Assembly (NCBI RefSeq): GCF_026210795.1
Contig: NC_089446.1
Span: 3,129,001-3,193,000 of the forward strand
DNA: 64,000 nt
Reading direction: 5' to 3'
DNA from: Rhizophagus irregularis
Lineage: Eukaryota > Glomeromycota > Glomeromycetes > Glomerales > Glomeraceae
Shown: piece by piece, positions 1 to 11,941 of the stretch
How positions within the stretch are numbered: position 1 is the first letter of the stretch
Layout of the letters: every line of letters begins with the position of its first letter
Notes under the pieces: generated by a model
What the model was told of the DNA's origin: nothing
Database searches by the model: none
The model's input: only the letters and a program-made list of their open reading frames with translations
Position numbers and translations under genes: made by a program

Positions 1-669
1 GTTTTTTTTTTGTAAGCCAAATGCGGAAGAAAAATTACTTCCAAAAATATCTAATACCAAAAAAGAAAAAGCAAGAGAGCGACATGAAAAATGGATAAAA
101 AGTAAGGTTAATAAATTTACAACCATATTATTTATGAGTATATATTAATTGGTAATTTTTATTGATTTTATGAAAAGAATTTGAGCCTACTAAAACATCT
201 ACACAAAGATCAAAGAAAAACAAAAAGAAAAAGAAAAAATCACGGCAAATGGATGTTTGTGAAGAGGAAACTACTTTAAATATTTCTGATTTAAAAGAAT
301 ATCTCCCAGATATTAATAAAGTTGAATCAACTAATCAAAAAGGACAAGACAAAAAAACAAAAAAGAAGTCACAAAATTCAAATTTAGTATTAAATTTAAA
401 ATCTGTAAAATCAAAATCTGCACGAAAAATTGTTGCGTAAGTGTATATTTCTTATAAAATCAATTCATTTAAAATTGATATATAATTGACGAAATCTCTT
501 ATATTATTTTAGGATGAGTGAAATTCAAAGATTTCATAAAGTATTAAACCATTCTGCTTTTAAGGCTGACCCATTATCAACCATTAAATTGCATGTTGAA
601 AATACAATTGAAAAGAAACAGATCATTGATGATAAATCATCCGCTATGAATATAGATTCAACTTCCTGA
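1..669 (+). CDS. SLX9: SLX9-like ribosome biogenesis protein (5' partial)
   Basis: The 3' part of a gene in three visible exons: up to 101, 178-436 and 513-669, joined across GT-AG introns 102-177 and 437-512 that keep one open frame. The product has a very basic Lys-rich stretch (after KKEKARERHEKW), then a serine/lysine segment (KSKSARKIVA) and the closing motif RFHKVLNHSAFKADPL followed by a T-I-K-L-H stretch. This basic body with a terminal 'F-x-x-V-L-x-H-x-x-F-x-x-x-P-L' block is the pattern of the SLX9/FAM207A family, which binds pre-ribosomes and acts in 18S rRNA processing and 40S export in the nucleolus. The family call is by eye; the true start lies upstream of the window. The gene ends with TGA at 667-669. 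Confidence 0.68.
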
Positions 670-1231
670 TTTAATTTTTTTTTTTTTAATGTGTAGTTCT
701 GTTTGGATATTATATTTTAATGTAAATAATTTGAAAAATTATAGAGTTTCTCAATAAATGTAATATTTTCATAAATTTTAACACCTAAAAATTTCTATTT
801 TCGAAGTATTTATTGGTTTAATAAAGCTAGCTAATATCGCTATTTAATTAAAGAAAAAAAAGAATAAAAAAGAATTTGTTTTAAGATTTTATACTTGTCT
901 GAACGATACTTTTTGATAACATGAAGGTAACTATCAACGGATGATATGCATCATTACATTAGTCCTATAGCTCATCAAATAAATCAGTTTGATTTAATTA
1001 ATATTAATTAAAAAATTAATTTATTATACTAAATAAAGTTTTGATTTTGGATATTAATTTTCCTCTCTCGCACAATATAATTCTGATAATACCAGAAATT
1101 GATGATCACACACGTTGGTTCCTTTTAGCATGTAAATAAAGTTAGTGAGATAAGTTAGAGTTCTCAGGAAATCAACACATTGATATAATAAGTTAATTTA
1201 TGGATAGCTGTAAAGTTCCATATCAACACTG
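670..1231. other. Intergenic, convergent 3' ends
   Basis: Gene-free AT-rich spacer between the SLX9-like gene (+) and the HRD3-like gene (-), which converge here. It holds poly-T and poly-A runs and AATAAA-like signals for both 3' ends. Nothing else is recognisable. Confidence 0.6.
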
Positions 1232-4200
1232 TCACCATGCACGAGCACCATCAGCACCACCAGCACCAGCACCGCCGCCACCACCGCCACCTCCCCCTCC
1301 TCCTGCACGATTGTTTTCTGCTTGATTCCATCTCAATTGTCTTAAATACACCAACCAGCCAACTAAAAGACACATTACTAATATCATTAAATTCTCCATT
1401 AAATCTTCACTCTCATATTCTTCCTCATCATATTCTTCATCTGTAATGTCCGAAGATTCGGAAAATTCATCAACGCCTTTTTTACGGGCATTATAACTTT
1501 TAATTAATTGTTCATCTGGACCCACTGCATCCCACCCTTCTCGCTCATTAGTTTCTTTAGTCGTTACTGACCCATCACTTTCTTCCCTTTCACTATTAAA
1601 AATTGGATCATACCATAACCGTTTGGATGATTCATCTGAATCATCCGCTGAAGTTCCATATCCGGTAATGTAATTCCAAAAACTTTTTGTATATAATTTA
1701 ATTAAAGACAATGTTACTGGTAGATACGCGTCAGGATTGGTTGAAAGGGACTGATCATACCATCTTTTCGCGAGATGAAAATCCTATATGAAAATAAATA
1801 TTATAGATTAATGTATTAAAAATGAAAAATAAAAGTACGATACAAACTTTAGCTACTCCTATTCCATTTTCATGCATCCAACCAAGATTCCACATAGCCA
1901 TCGCACTTAATTCAACTTCTGCAGCTACCTGATAACAAGCAGCAGCCTTTTCATAATTAACTTCAGTACCAAATCCTTTAAAATAATAGTCTCCCATTTT
2001 TACACGTGAATCAACATTTCCTTGATTGGCTGATCGTGTCCAATAAATTAATGCCAATCTCTCCCGAAATGGATCTATCTTTGGTATTAAGTGTGGTGGA
2101 TGCCATCGCGATTTATCTACAATCAAATACAAAAAAATATAAAACATCTATTCGTTTCCAAATCAACCTCAAATTAACTAAAATTAACAAAATACCTTGA
2201 TCCAATAACCATGCAGTATTTGCTTGACCTAATTCATAACCTCTTTCTGCAGCTAGTAAATAGTTAATCAATGCGCTGTCTCTGTCACCTGTACGATATG
2301 ATGTATATGCTATTAGAAATGGTGAATGTAACCAATCGCCTCGTTCTGCCACCATTTTATAATACTAAAATAATTCGTTCAATTAATATAATTAATAAAT
2401 TGTAAGTAAAAATACATGGGAGAAAATGTGTACATACCGCGGCTGCTGTACAATATCTTTCAGCCCCTAATCCTTCCTCATACATTTCAGCTAAGTAATA
2501 TTGAGCCAGTATATGTTTTTGTTCTGCGGCTAATCGGAAAAATTCAAAAGCGGCCTCGTAGCTACCTTTCTGATCTAGATATAAAAATATAGTTATTCAC
2601 GAATTAATGATAAATATAGAAAACAATAGTCAAAACTCCAACCTACGCAAGTAAATTAAACCCAAATTCACTTGTGCTTCGGTATATTCTTTTTCTGCCG
2701 CAAATTTGAATAAACGCATGGCTTGTTCAAGATCCTATTATTATTAAATTTAAGTAGTTGTATATATATATATGAATTTAATAGGGAAGCAAAAGATGAA
2801 TCTACACTTACTTTTTTCACTTCAATACCTTCCATATACATAATACCGAGTCCATTCCAAGAAGCCGGATCATCCTATATTTTAACAGTTATTTAATATC
2901 ACTTAATTAATTCGCTAGTAAAACATATGAATCTGAAATCAAATATCAACAAACCAGTCGGACACCTCTTATAAACCATTTGAGAGCTGTTTTGTTATCT
3001 TGTTCAACTCCTTCACCACGCAAATACATTCTTCCTAAAATTCCGGCCGCCTGTCCAGCAGCAATCCTTTGCTTAGAGTTCATATTGGGTAGATCCTCAA
3101 ACGGATTCTCTGTTATCCAATATTTATTAGCAACATTCTTGAGATAATTGTATGCACGCTGGAAATTCTGATGAATATTACGAGTTCCTTGATAATACAA
3201 TTGCCCTAAACCTAGCTATAGCGGAAATAAAAGAATCAGTTACAACAATTCAACATGATAACTACCTTATATTAAACACCCCACCTGAGCTGTTACATCT
3301 CCATTTTCAGCTGAATAATGATAAAACTCTAGTATATCATCCAAAACAGCTTGGTCACCATGCTTCGATGCATGACCAGGACCCCCACTAGCTCCATATC
3401 CATACACCCCACCATCTTCATCGTATAATCTGGTTTTGAAAGGAGGAGGAGGAAGCTGATGACCACCAGGCGGACCAGACTTATAATAATCAATTGCTAA
3501 AAGAAAATCGATGCTTAAAATATTTATTCGATGTTAAGTGAAAAAAATTTTGGTATAATAAGCTACCTTTATCTGCTACACGTTTATAATAAAAAACTGC
3601 ATCTTCACAACTGCGTGGCACTCCAATACCCATTAAGTGGCGATAACCAAGTGTCATTTCCGCGGCAGTATCACGTCCAAGCGCGGCAAAAGTATGATAT
3701 AATAAAGCCTAATTAACTTACTCAATTAAGTTTTATCTTTCGAGAATATGGATTAATTACATAATTGAAAAATGTTACTAACCTTTCCCTGATCTCTTTC
3801 AACAACATTTCCTATACCTGTCGCGTACATGAATCCAATCATTTGTTGTGCTGTCGCATTTCCAGACCGATTTGCTAATTCACGATAATAATAGAGAGCA
3901 GCCGTTAAATTACGAGGATGTGTATACTTTGCGTACTTAAATGACAATTAATACAAAAAATTAATAAAAATTTTTAAATATTGACGAAGAAGTATTCATA
4001 ACTACTTACAAAATTTATTTCTCCAAGAGTAAATAATGCGCCATTATGATTATATTCGAAAGCAGCCTTCTCTAATAATTCAACTGCTCTAATCAATTTT
4101 GGATGCTTATATTCAGCAATAATCCGTTTTCCTATTTCAGAATTATCCGCAACTGGGGAACGTAATCCGAAAATGGAGAAGATAAACTTTGTCAAAAGCC

Positions 4201-4645
4201 GATATGAAAGGAGGAGGAGACTAGGATCTGTTTCATCAAACTCAAATCGCTTTTTTTGTGATGATTTCAATGTTCGGAGTATTCTTAACGCCTTTTGATA
4301 TATTTCATCAGCTAATATACAAAATTATTAGTTATAGAAACTATTTTAAGTTTATGCAAACCTTTTGGCCTGAACTTACCACTCAGTTTTTCTTCCAACT
4401 TATATAAACCGTCTGACTTCTCCGTTATTATTACAGACTGTGTCTGGGTCGCAGTATCTTGTGATAGTTCATCGTTAGTAATAGCAGTAACGTGAGCGAT
4501 CGTAATAATGAATAAAATGTAAAGGACACAACCTAATTTGTTAAAAAAAAATTAGATCAACTGTCAATAATGAAATATGATATTAGCAATGAATAATAAA
4601 ACTATAAATACCGATCAAAGGAAAACGTTTAAGTTTGCACAACAT
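1232..4645 (-). CDS. HRD3: HRD3/SEL1L-like ERAD Sel1-repeat membrane protein
   Basis: Multi-exon gene on the minus strand; ATG at 4643-4645. The first exon ends at 4612 and the second starts at 4532; together they encode a signal peptide with hydrophobic core VLYILFIITIAHV. The body is a long series of Sel1 repeats (for example MIGFMYATGIG, LGRMYLRGEGVEQD, MGDYYFKGFGTE, LGWMHENGIGVA). Near the end a SEL1L-type DFHLAKRWYD block is followed by an acidic linker and one membrane segment (LMILVMCLLVGWLVYL), then a short Gly-rich tail. In yeast and animals this protein is the ER-lumenal receptor partner of the HRD1 ubiquitin ligase and hands misfolded proteins to it. Signal peptide, Sel1 array and a single C-terminal membrane segment in this order are diagnostic. 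No frame break was seen, although not every exon junction was checked base by base. The run of eleven glycines in the tail is unusual. Confidence 0.88.
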
Positions 4646-6392
4646 ATTTCTCAGGTGCAATACTGAAATCTTTGACTGTTAAAACGCATCGCATGAAAGT
4701 TTTTGGTTTACAACCTTCTATATTGTATTTGTAATATTCAATTGATGTACATAACCAACCATAAATTTACAAGTAATTTTATCGTTCAATAAGAGGTTAA
4801 CACGTTTATAATTCCTTATTTCTAAAAGAGGTATCAATGATTTTGAAATTCCCTAATTTGGATAACATGATCCGAAAAAATGGTAGAGGCTAATTTTTAA
4901 AAAACCTAATAGTAACGTAAATAATCTCTGATCACTATCTTATCATATATTGGAAGATTCTTTGTACAAGAATTAATTAAGATAAAAATAGCTTGTAAAC
5001 GAATAAAAATTATTAGCAGTGCGCAACCTTTTTAGTGATAAAGGAAGGATCATAACATTGATTGTCTCCTCCAGATTCTTATTAACAACAAAGTTAGGGC
5101 GAGAATTAGAGCGGATATCAAGCAAACAAATCCAGTAATTCTCTCAGTTGTAATTAAATCTACACTCTATAGTATAAAAAACACGATTTTACTCCAACCC
5201 TAACAACTTTTGTTAATCGCTTGTCCAAACTTTAAAAAGAAGTTTATATTATTAATTTAAAATTTTACTTGTTCTTATTGCGTATGATTTATTGCAGCAT
5301 AAAATTGTTGTCCCCGATATTTTTCAAAGATTTCATATGAATCCCAACATATCGTTATATCGCAGTTTGACTGTATTCATCTGAAACATGAGAAAACGAA
5401 GACTAAGAGAAAGTTCCGGGTAAAGAAAGCAAAGAAACTGGTAAGCATATTGGATACTTCTATCAATAGACGTGACAAAAAGATCAAACCCGTTGGGAAG
5501 TTACATGAACCTACTGCCCACTTCACCAAATTAACGCATTGAAGCTGATTATTTTAAATACGATTACAAACTAGTTGATAACGTAAAATCGTACACATTA
5601 AAGTATGTTAAGTTCCTCTTAAGGTTTCCTGTTTCGTGCCACTGAGCAACTCACAATATCCTAAGCAAACGACTCCTTGGCTCATCACCTTACTACCTTC
5701 TCTTTCCAGAAAGTATCCTTCCAGATGGGCTGACCCTTGTTTTCATTAATGTCATGCGTCTTAAATTTCTAACAGGTGTACAAAATCATGGCAATTCCGT
5801 TTGTTTTAAAATCTGTATACATATGATACTCTTTTTTTAACATTTACATTGTTCTATTATTTTCCAACAAAATCTATGACAATCTCTCAGATTCAATAGT
5901 GATACTGATTGTTTGATTATATCCTCTTGTACTCCTATGGTACGACCAGGCAACAGATTCGATTGATTGACTTTGCCTCATCATTCACGTACTCATCGTC
6001 AAAGAACATATCATGCCGAATGGCATATTCCAATGACAGATTATTTAGTACACCAAGATTTGCTTCATGATTCTCATTGTCTTTCGTATTTTCAGCTCTT
6101 TCCGAGATAGAAACGAATTAGTTTTTCAGCAATTTTCTTGTAAAATTGTAAAATTGATGGATGATTCTTCAATTGAAAGTGAAGAATTAATCCTCAAATT
6201 TCATTATAATTGATTTTATTTTTTGCTACATGCACCTAAAATATGGAGCACAAGGAAATGAATGAATATATGATTCTATAGGTATTTTTTTTTTGTCATC
6301 AATGATTTAGACAAAAAGGTGTTATAATAAAAGATTAAATATAAATCTGTATTTAAAGTAAAAAGTCCCCGTTTAAACTATGGTATAATCCG

Positions 6393-6551
6393 AGGACAAA
6401 GTGGAACTATTGGAGTTATAATCCAAATGTAGTGAATCTGATGATGATGCAACTTCTCCTCAAGAAAAAGAAATTAAGTCAAAAAGAATGCTGCAGATCT
6501 TAAAGAATTTTTTAATAAAAGTGACATCTTACGTTATAGAACAAATTATCC
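6393..6551 (+). pseudogene. Short coding relic, acidic/lysine-rich
   Basis: One reading frame reads EDKVELLEL, a TAA stop, then SKCSESDDDATSPQEK and further to NKSDILRYRTNYPLN, just before a possible donor site. The amino-acid mix looks like real coding sequence, but there is a premature stop and no complete gene around it. No family was recognised. It is probably a fragment of a lineage-specific protein. Confidence 0.3.
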
Positions 6552-6929
6552 GTTGAACATAATTGCAAGGTTTGTAACTCTCTTTTAAAGTCTCACTGTT
6601 TATTATTTTTGTTTAATAATGTTGACACATCGGTTTTATTCGACATTATCGTTATTGATAACGGAAATTTTCAATATCGTTAACGATCAATAGCGAGAAA
6701 AACAAAAGGAAGACACCATGGATTACTTAATTTAACGATGGATTATCAAAGTAACAATCTCTACAGGAAGAGGTTACTTTTAATTCAACTAGAATCATAC
6801 TCAAGACAATACTATTTATTATAATGAGATAATTCCGGATCGATGAAGGTGAAGAACGGGTTAATAAACGGATCGATCACATTGATTTAGTTTACTATCT
6901 ACTCACAAATCAATCTGCTAATATAACCA

Positions 6930-7130
6930 TTCTTAATATTTCTCTGGTAAAATTCTTGAATTGTAGACTTCATTTTCCCCAAAGTGCACGAATTTCCATT
7001 GCTTCGTGGAGGCACATCTTCCTCCAAAATCTCCGAAGTAAATCTTTTTTTTATCTCTCGTCTAATCGAAAAGTTGCTGGAATTGGCTCCATTTGAGACG
7101 AGTCTGGAATAAGTTCCCGTCCATTCACAT
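6930..7130 (-). pseudogene. Degraded copy of the gene fragment also seen near 31.6 kb
   Basis: Read on the minus strand, frames switch but give MCLHEAMEIRALWGK and, in a second frame, STIQEFYQRNIKN. The copy at 31.5-31.7 kb gives MCLHVAMEIRELGGK and VQRFYERNIKKKDD in the same order, and the upstream ATTFR/ACTTTTCGAT stretch is shared too. These are two decayed copies of one protein-coding family about 25 kb apart, in the same orientation. The function is not recognised; the fragment looks like a short helical DNA-binding-type segment, which is only a guess. Confidence 0.4.
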
Positions 7131-7523
7131 AGTTCATGTAGTTATCCTATGTCAGGATTAAGTGAATAATTTGATAAAGACAATAAAAACCTAAGAAACT
7201 ACACCTTCATATCATCATCATAGTACCAATTCATTCGTTGCTTCTTTCTTTTTTTTTGTCTATACTGTGTCACTTTTTGTTAATATAAAATTGTGCTTTT
7301 TTCTCCCGAAAAATTATTAAGAAATTTATATAAATTATGAATCAATATGTTTACAAAAAACACTTTTTTGGGTGAAGATTTTTTTATTTTTGCAAATGAT
7401 TTCTCAAATTATCTTATAACATATAGTCCAACCTCAGAAGCTTACAATAAATCTATTGATTAGCTAATCAAAATTAAAGCACCTGCAAAATTAAATAATA
7501 GACATTAAATTGAAAAGACTGTT

Positions 7524-8368
7524 TTAAGACCGAGGTTTTTCTTTCTTTTCCTTGTATCTATAAATATTTAAAATTAAAAAACTATAATAATTTAAACGAA
7601 AAAATAACAAGAATTAAAGGATGTACTTACAGAGCAAGGAGTGATACACCCGAGACTTTGACCACTTTGAAACGAACTCCAGGAATATCACCAATCTACA
7701 AAAGTAGCGTAATCAGACCGTTGAATCTAGTTAAATTTAAAGAATGGTCGAATACTTACGGCGCGACCTTTACGACCAAATCCCGCAAGCAGAACTTCAT
7801 CATTTTCATCTACGTAATTTAAACAACCATCATTAGGAACGAAAGCCGTAACTTTCTTTCCATTCTTAATTAATTGAACTCTAACACACTTGCGAATAGC
7901 AGAATTTGGTTGCTTGGCTTCCACGCCACTTTTTTGGACAAATAAATAATCATGCAGAGCGAAAATTATAATAAAATAAATTAAATAAGTTTAATTCTTT
8001 AATTAATAAAGTAATAGATCAGAAAGATCAGGAGATAAAATTACATTTTTTCAAGTACAATGCCTTTTGCATGAGAGGCACCGCCAAATGGTGAAGATTT
8101 GTAAGCGGTACCTAATGCTCTCTTCTTATATGCTTTATCAGCCCATCGTTCTACACGACGGTGTGTACGTAGTTTACGAGCGCTTTGCAATCCTCTGGGT
8201 TTTCCTTTACCTAATATAATACGAATTCAATAAGATATCTTAGAAAACGGGTTGGAAAAAAAATTCTTTATAAACCTGTAACTCTATTATTAAATTTCTT
8301 GCAAGGTTTAAAAGATAAAATAATAAAATTCCTTAAGCTAATAAATAGAAATGATAACTCTTACCCAT
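7524..8368 (-). CDS. RPS23: 40S ribosomal protein S23 (uS12)
   Basis: Five exons on the minus strand at 8365-8368, 8045-8210, 7760-7928, 7631-7695 and 7524-7557, all with GT-AG junctions, total 438 nt, giving 145 residues, the usual size of eukaryotic S23. The decisive block is [20 protein letters not shown], the conserved uS12 loop that reaches into the decoding centre; the protein ends [13 protein letters not shown]. The first exon holds only the ATG and one base, a common arrangement in fungal ribosomal-protein genes. It works in the small subunit, where it helps monitor codon-anticodon pairing. The gene appears intact. It is divergent from the NELF-C/D gene, with 188 bp between the two start codons. 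Confidence 0.97.
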
Positions 8369-8556
8369 TTTACCTATTTTTAAGAAGATGGGATGAAACG
8401 GAGGAGGAATCTTTGATTCATTTTTTTCACATTTAATACAAATCTAGCTATTGGCTGATATAAGTGATTGTGTAACAATAGCCATTTAAAAAAATAATAT
8501 AAATAGTTACAACACGATAGTTTTGCTCTTTAGTTACGCTAATAATTTTTATCAAA
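8369..8556. promoter_or_regulatory. Shared divergent promoter, RPS23 / NELF-C/D
   Basis: Only 188 bp separate the two divergent start codons, so both promoters must lie here or overlap the first introns. A CCAAT-box-like ATTGG occurs at 8450-8454. The assignment of regulatory function is inference from spacing. Confidence 0.5.
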
Positions 8557-11500
8557 ATGTTCAATAATTTTTATCAGAATCAAAAGTTACTTCGCGATGA
8601 TCCTGAAGTAACCGAGTTCTTGAAGACGAAATTAGGGGTTAATGTAAGAAGTGGTTTCTTTTTTTTTCTTCGTTATATACGCGTTAAGTTCCAGTATAAT
8701 TATATATATATCTTTTTTTATTAACATTACGAATTTTTGTAGCTTGACGGTACCGAGCGAGAATTCATTGGTTTTATGTCAAGTTTCTTGAGACAGTATA
8801 ATGTAATGTCCTTCGATATCAATCCGATAGACCCTAGTGACGATGCTATAAGAAAGACAGTACAACGAGTACTTAGACCAGGTTACCTGTTATATAAAAA
8901 CAATTATCAAGATTATACTCTTTTATTAACTATCGTATTTTTCTCTAGATTCTCTTTTTGAACCAGGAATTCAAAATTCGGTTCGCGATTATCTTGAAAT
9001 TGCAACCGAAGGAACTACGGCAATATTTTCTTCGCTTGTCGTGTCATATAGAGGTTACCCCAGCAGAGCTAATGTCTTAATGAGTATGATAAATGCCTTC
9101 TCTGACCAAAGTCCACATAATCCAAATGATCCAACGGCAAGAGGGCGCGAGGAAGGGATCGAATGTTTAAAAAAAGTGTTAAAGGCAAAGTATGACGCCA
9201 AGAAGATAGACGAAACACTTATGAAAAATGGCAGGGTAATTATTTTTTAATATGAAACGCCTTATATTTCATCAAGAATTAATCAATGTTTTTTTTTCAA
9301 ACGTAGTCTTTAAATCCAGTGTTGGAACTTATAGATAAAGCTGAATGGCGTAAAGTGTTATATGAACTTTCAGAGAAATATCCTGACAGTCAATTCTTGA
9401 ACGTTTTGATTCGGGTAATTAATTTAATTAATTGTTAGCAATTTTATTTGTTATAACTTTTTCTTATGAGGAATGCAATCGATATTAGAAAATAGCGGAT
9501 CAAGGTTTCGTTGGTGAAATAAAACATCTCAAAACTGCGTCAACATATATTGAGGTGTATTCAAAGGTTTTGCTTGACCAATTCAATACGTTATTAAACG
9601 CGGACGACGCGAGCTTATCTAAATTTTTACCGGATTTAGTGGTGGGTTTTTTTTTCACATTCTGTTATTTTTTACAAAAAATATGTTAATTTCACTTTAT
9701 TATATAGAAAACAGCAAGTCAGCACCCACACACGTATCTTTTTGTTCAAACGTTAATAAAGCGATTGATTCAAGTACCAAATGGTTACCCGCTAAGAAAG
9801 TTGGCTAAGGAGTTGGAAAAAGGCGTAATTGATGGCCGGTACATATATACACACTATACATACGATTCTGAAATTTTTAAATTATGCAAATCTAATATAT
9901 TCTGAATTGGTAGAAATGATCTAGTGATAACATTGAGAAACTTGTTATCGGCTCCACCAGCTGCTATTGCATCATCTATTTTTCATATACCACCAACACC
10001 TGGAGATGTGGTCGCGGTAACTATTTATATATTTATCATTATAATATACTTTCTCACATTTCTAAATTTTTTTTTTTTTTTGGCGCTTATTGTAGTTGTA
10101 TAAGCAATATAGTTCTAGACCACCACCTTCTCCCATATTTTTGCGCGATCCTCAATTGCTCTGTATGTAGTGTATTTATCTGGTTTGTTTATTATTTTTT
10201 TTTTAATTTTATGGTAATGTCAAACGCGTCTAAAAAATTTGTTCATGCAATTGCTATGTGGATATTTTAGATTGGTTATTAAATAATATATTCGTACCTT
10301 CTGAGAAAAACAAAAACTTGAAGCAAGATCTTAAGGAAAAGTATTTATATTTAGCGGCTTTCGCTTCAAGCGCCAAGGAATTATCGAACGGAAAGGTAGA
10401 ATAGCTGTATATGTCGTACACAATAAATTCATTTTCCATTCTTATTAATTATCTTTTCTAAATTAGATTGATTCTTCACAAGTCGATAGTACCTTTACAA
10501 CACTTAAAAAACTCGAAGCTGCCGTTTCTAAAAAAGGTGCAACGACTACCGAATTCGGTAGCATCGTTAAAGAAATTTTGGAATATATAGAGTAAGTTTT
10601 ATCTTATCGTGATAACATATGTTTTTACTATAAGTAATTTAAATGTTATTCTGTTTTATTTTTGAATATAGTACTCCGATAGCTTCAATGGCTTTAATCT
10701 TTTGGATTAAACATCTTTTACGCGACACGTCATTTTATGAGAAGCATTTCAAACATCATGAAGTCCCGATTCCTCATCTGCTTCTTGAAGAGGTAAAAAA
10801 ATTATGTATTAGTATTTATTCACTTTGTCAAAATGTTTATTTTTTAAAATAAAATATTATGTGATTGAAGATTGCGTATCGTCATCCTTATCAACGAACA
10901 CACGTTTTTAACGCGTTTAAAGCTGAACTGGAATCAAATTCATGGAAACTTACACCGGAAATTATGGTTTCGTACAACTTTATAATTTGGTTATGTTAAT
11001 AGTATGTAACAGTTTGATTTACGCGTTCATTTCATTCACAATTACAGTTGGGTCTGCGACAACAATTGTTGGATCGAATGATTTACCTGATACAGCTTGG
11101 ATTTGTTATACAAGTCATGATGTATATTGAAAAACAAACAAAAAAATTAGAGGAAAGATTAATAATCTATTTTATCAAAAAAGTAAGTGTGTTCTTAAAA
11201 GATTTCTATTTTTGATAAATGTTGTATCCAAAAGAGGAAACTCTGTCACATAATTAGTTAAATTAATTTCCATATATTGGACATTTATGCCCTGATGATA
11301 TAAATGATTTAAGTTTTCGAAACTTTTGTTACAACATTTGAAAATAGCGTTATTCCGGTTATCTGGTTTATAAGCCACGTGTAAAAAATTTTCTTTAATT
11401 GTTTTTAGGTTGTTCAAATAATTGGACCACCCTATTCAAAAGATTTTTATTGTATAATGATAAAGTTAATTGAACCATTTGATGTTGTCTTGGAAGCACA

Positions 11501-11683
11501 GTCAGATACAAGAATACTAATTAGACAATTCCTTGGTATGATAGATCTTTTCTCCTTCTTTGATTCCTTTACTTTTTTATACGTACTAACATGTACTCAA
11601 CGAATTTAGCTGATTGTCCTCAAAATTTGAATGATAAAGAAACCTTTTATGCTATTTCTAAACTTAAAAAATGTTTCAGTTAG
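8557..11683 (+). CDS. NELFCD: Negative elongation factor C/D (TH1) homologue
   Basis: ATG at 8557 opens MFNNFYQNQKLLRDDPEVTE; about 13 short introns follow and TAG is at 11681-11683. The protein is predicted to be all-helical. The C-terminal part carries the block GLRQQLLDRMIYLIQLGF, followed by KKLEERLIIYFIKK and IGPPYSKDF, which lines up in order and spacing with the end of animal TH1/NELF-C/D proteins. Internal blocks such as PIASMALIFWIKHLL fit too. In animals NELF-C/D is the scaffold of the four-subunit NELF complex, which holds RNA polymerase II at promoter-proximal pause sites together with DSIF. Yeasts lack NELF, so a homologue in this fungus is notable. Individual exon junctions were followed by eye and all kept an open frame; no lesion was seen. 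Confidence 0.85.
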
Positions 11684-11941
11684 GGTTAAACTTGGATTAG
11701 AGTGGTTAGATTCGATATTTCTACTAGGAAATTAATACAGTTTTATAATATATAATTGATTATTGAATACAAGCTAAATTGCATTAATAATAATATATAA
11801 AGGAAAAATACCATATTATAAGGAATATATAGTATTGAGTAAACCATCTTACTAGAATTTTTTTTATCTATTTTTATTATTTTATAAAATAGCACTAGAT
11901 TGCAAAAACATAAACCATTGAAAAAAATAACATTTAGATTA

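Larger units (their letters stand above)
4646..7523. other. Intergenic with gene relics
   Basis: A 2.9-kb spacer between the 5' end of the HRD3-like gene and the 3' end of RPS23. The first part is the HRD3 promoter region. No intact gene is visible. Two coding relics are listed separately (near 6,390-6,560 and 6,930-7,130). The rest is AT-rich sequence without recognisable structure. Confidence 0.6.

Noticed and set aside
1237..1446. His-rich plus-strand frame
   Set aside because: It is the antisense of the Gly-rich tail and acidic linker of the HRD3-like gene.
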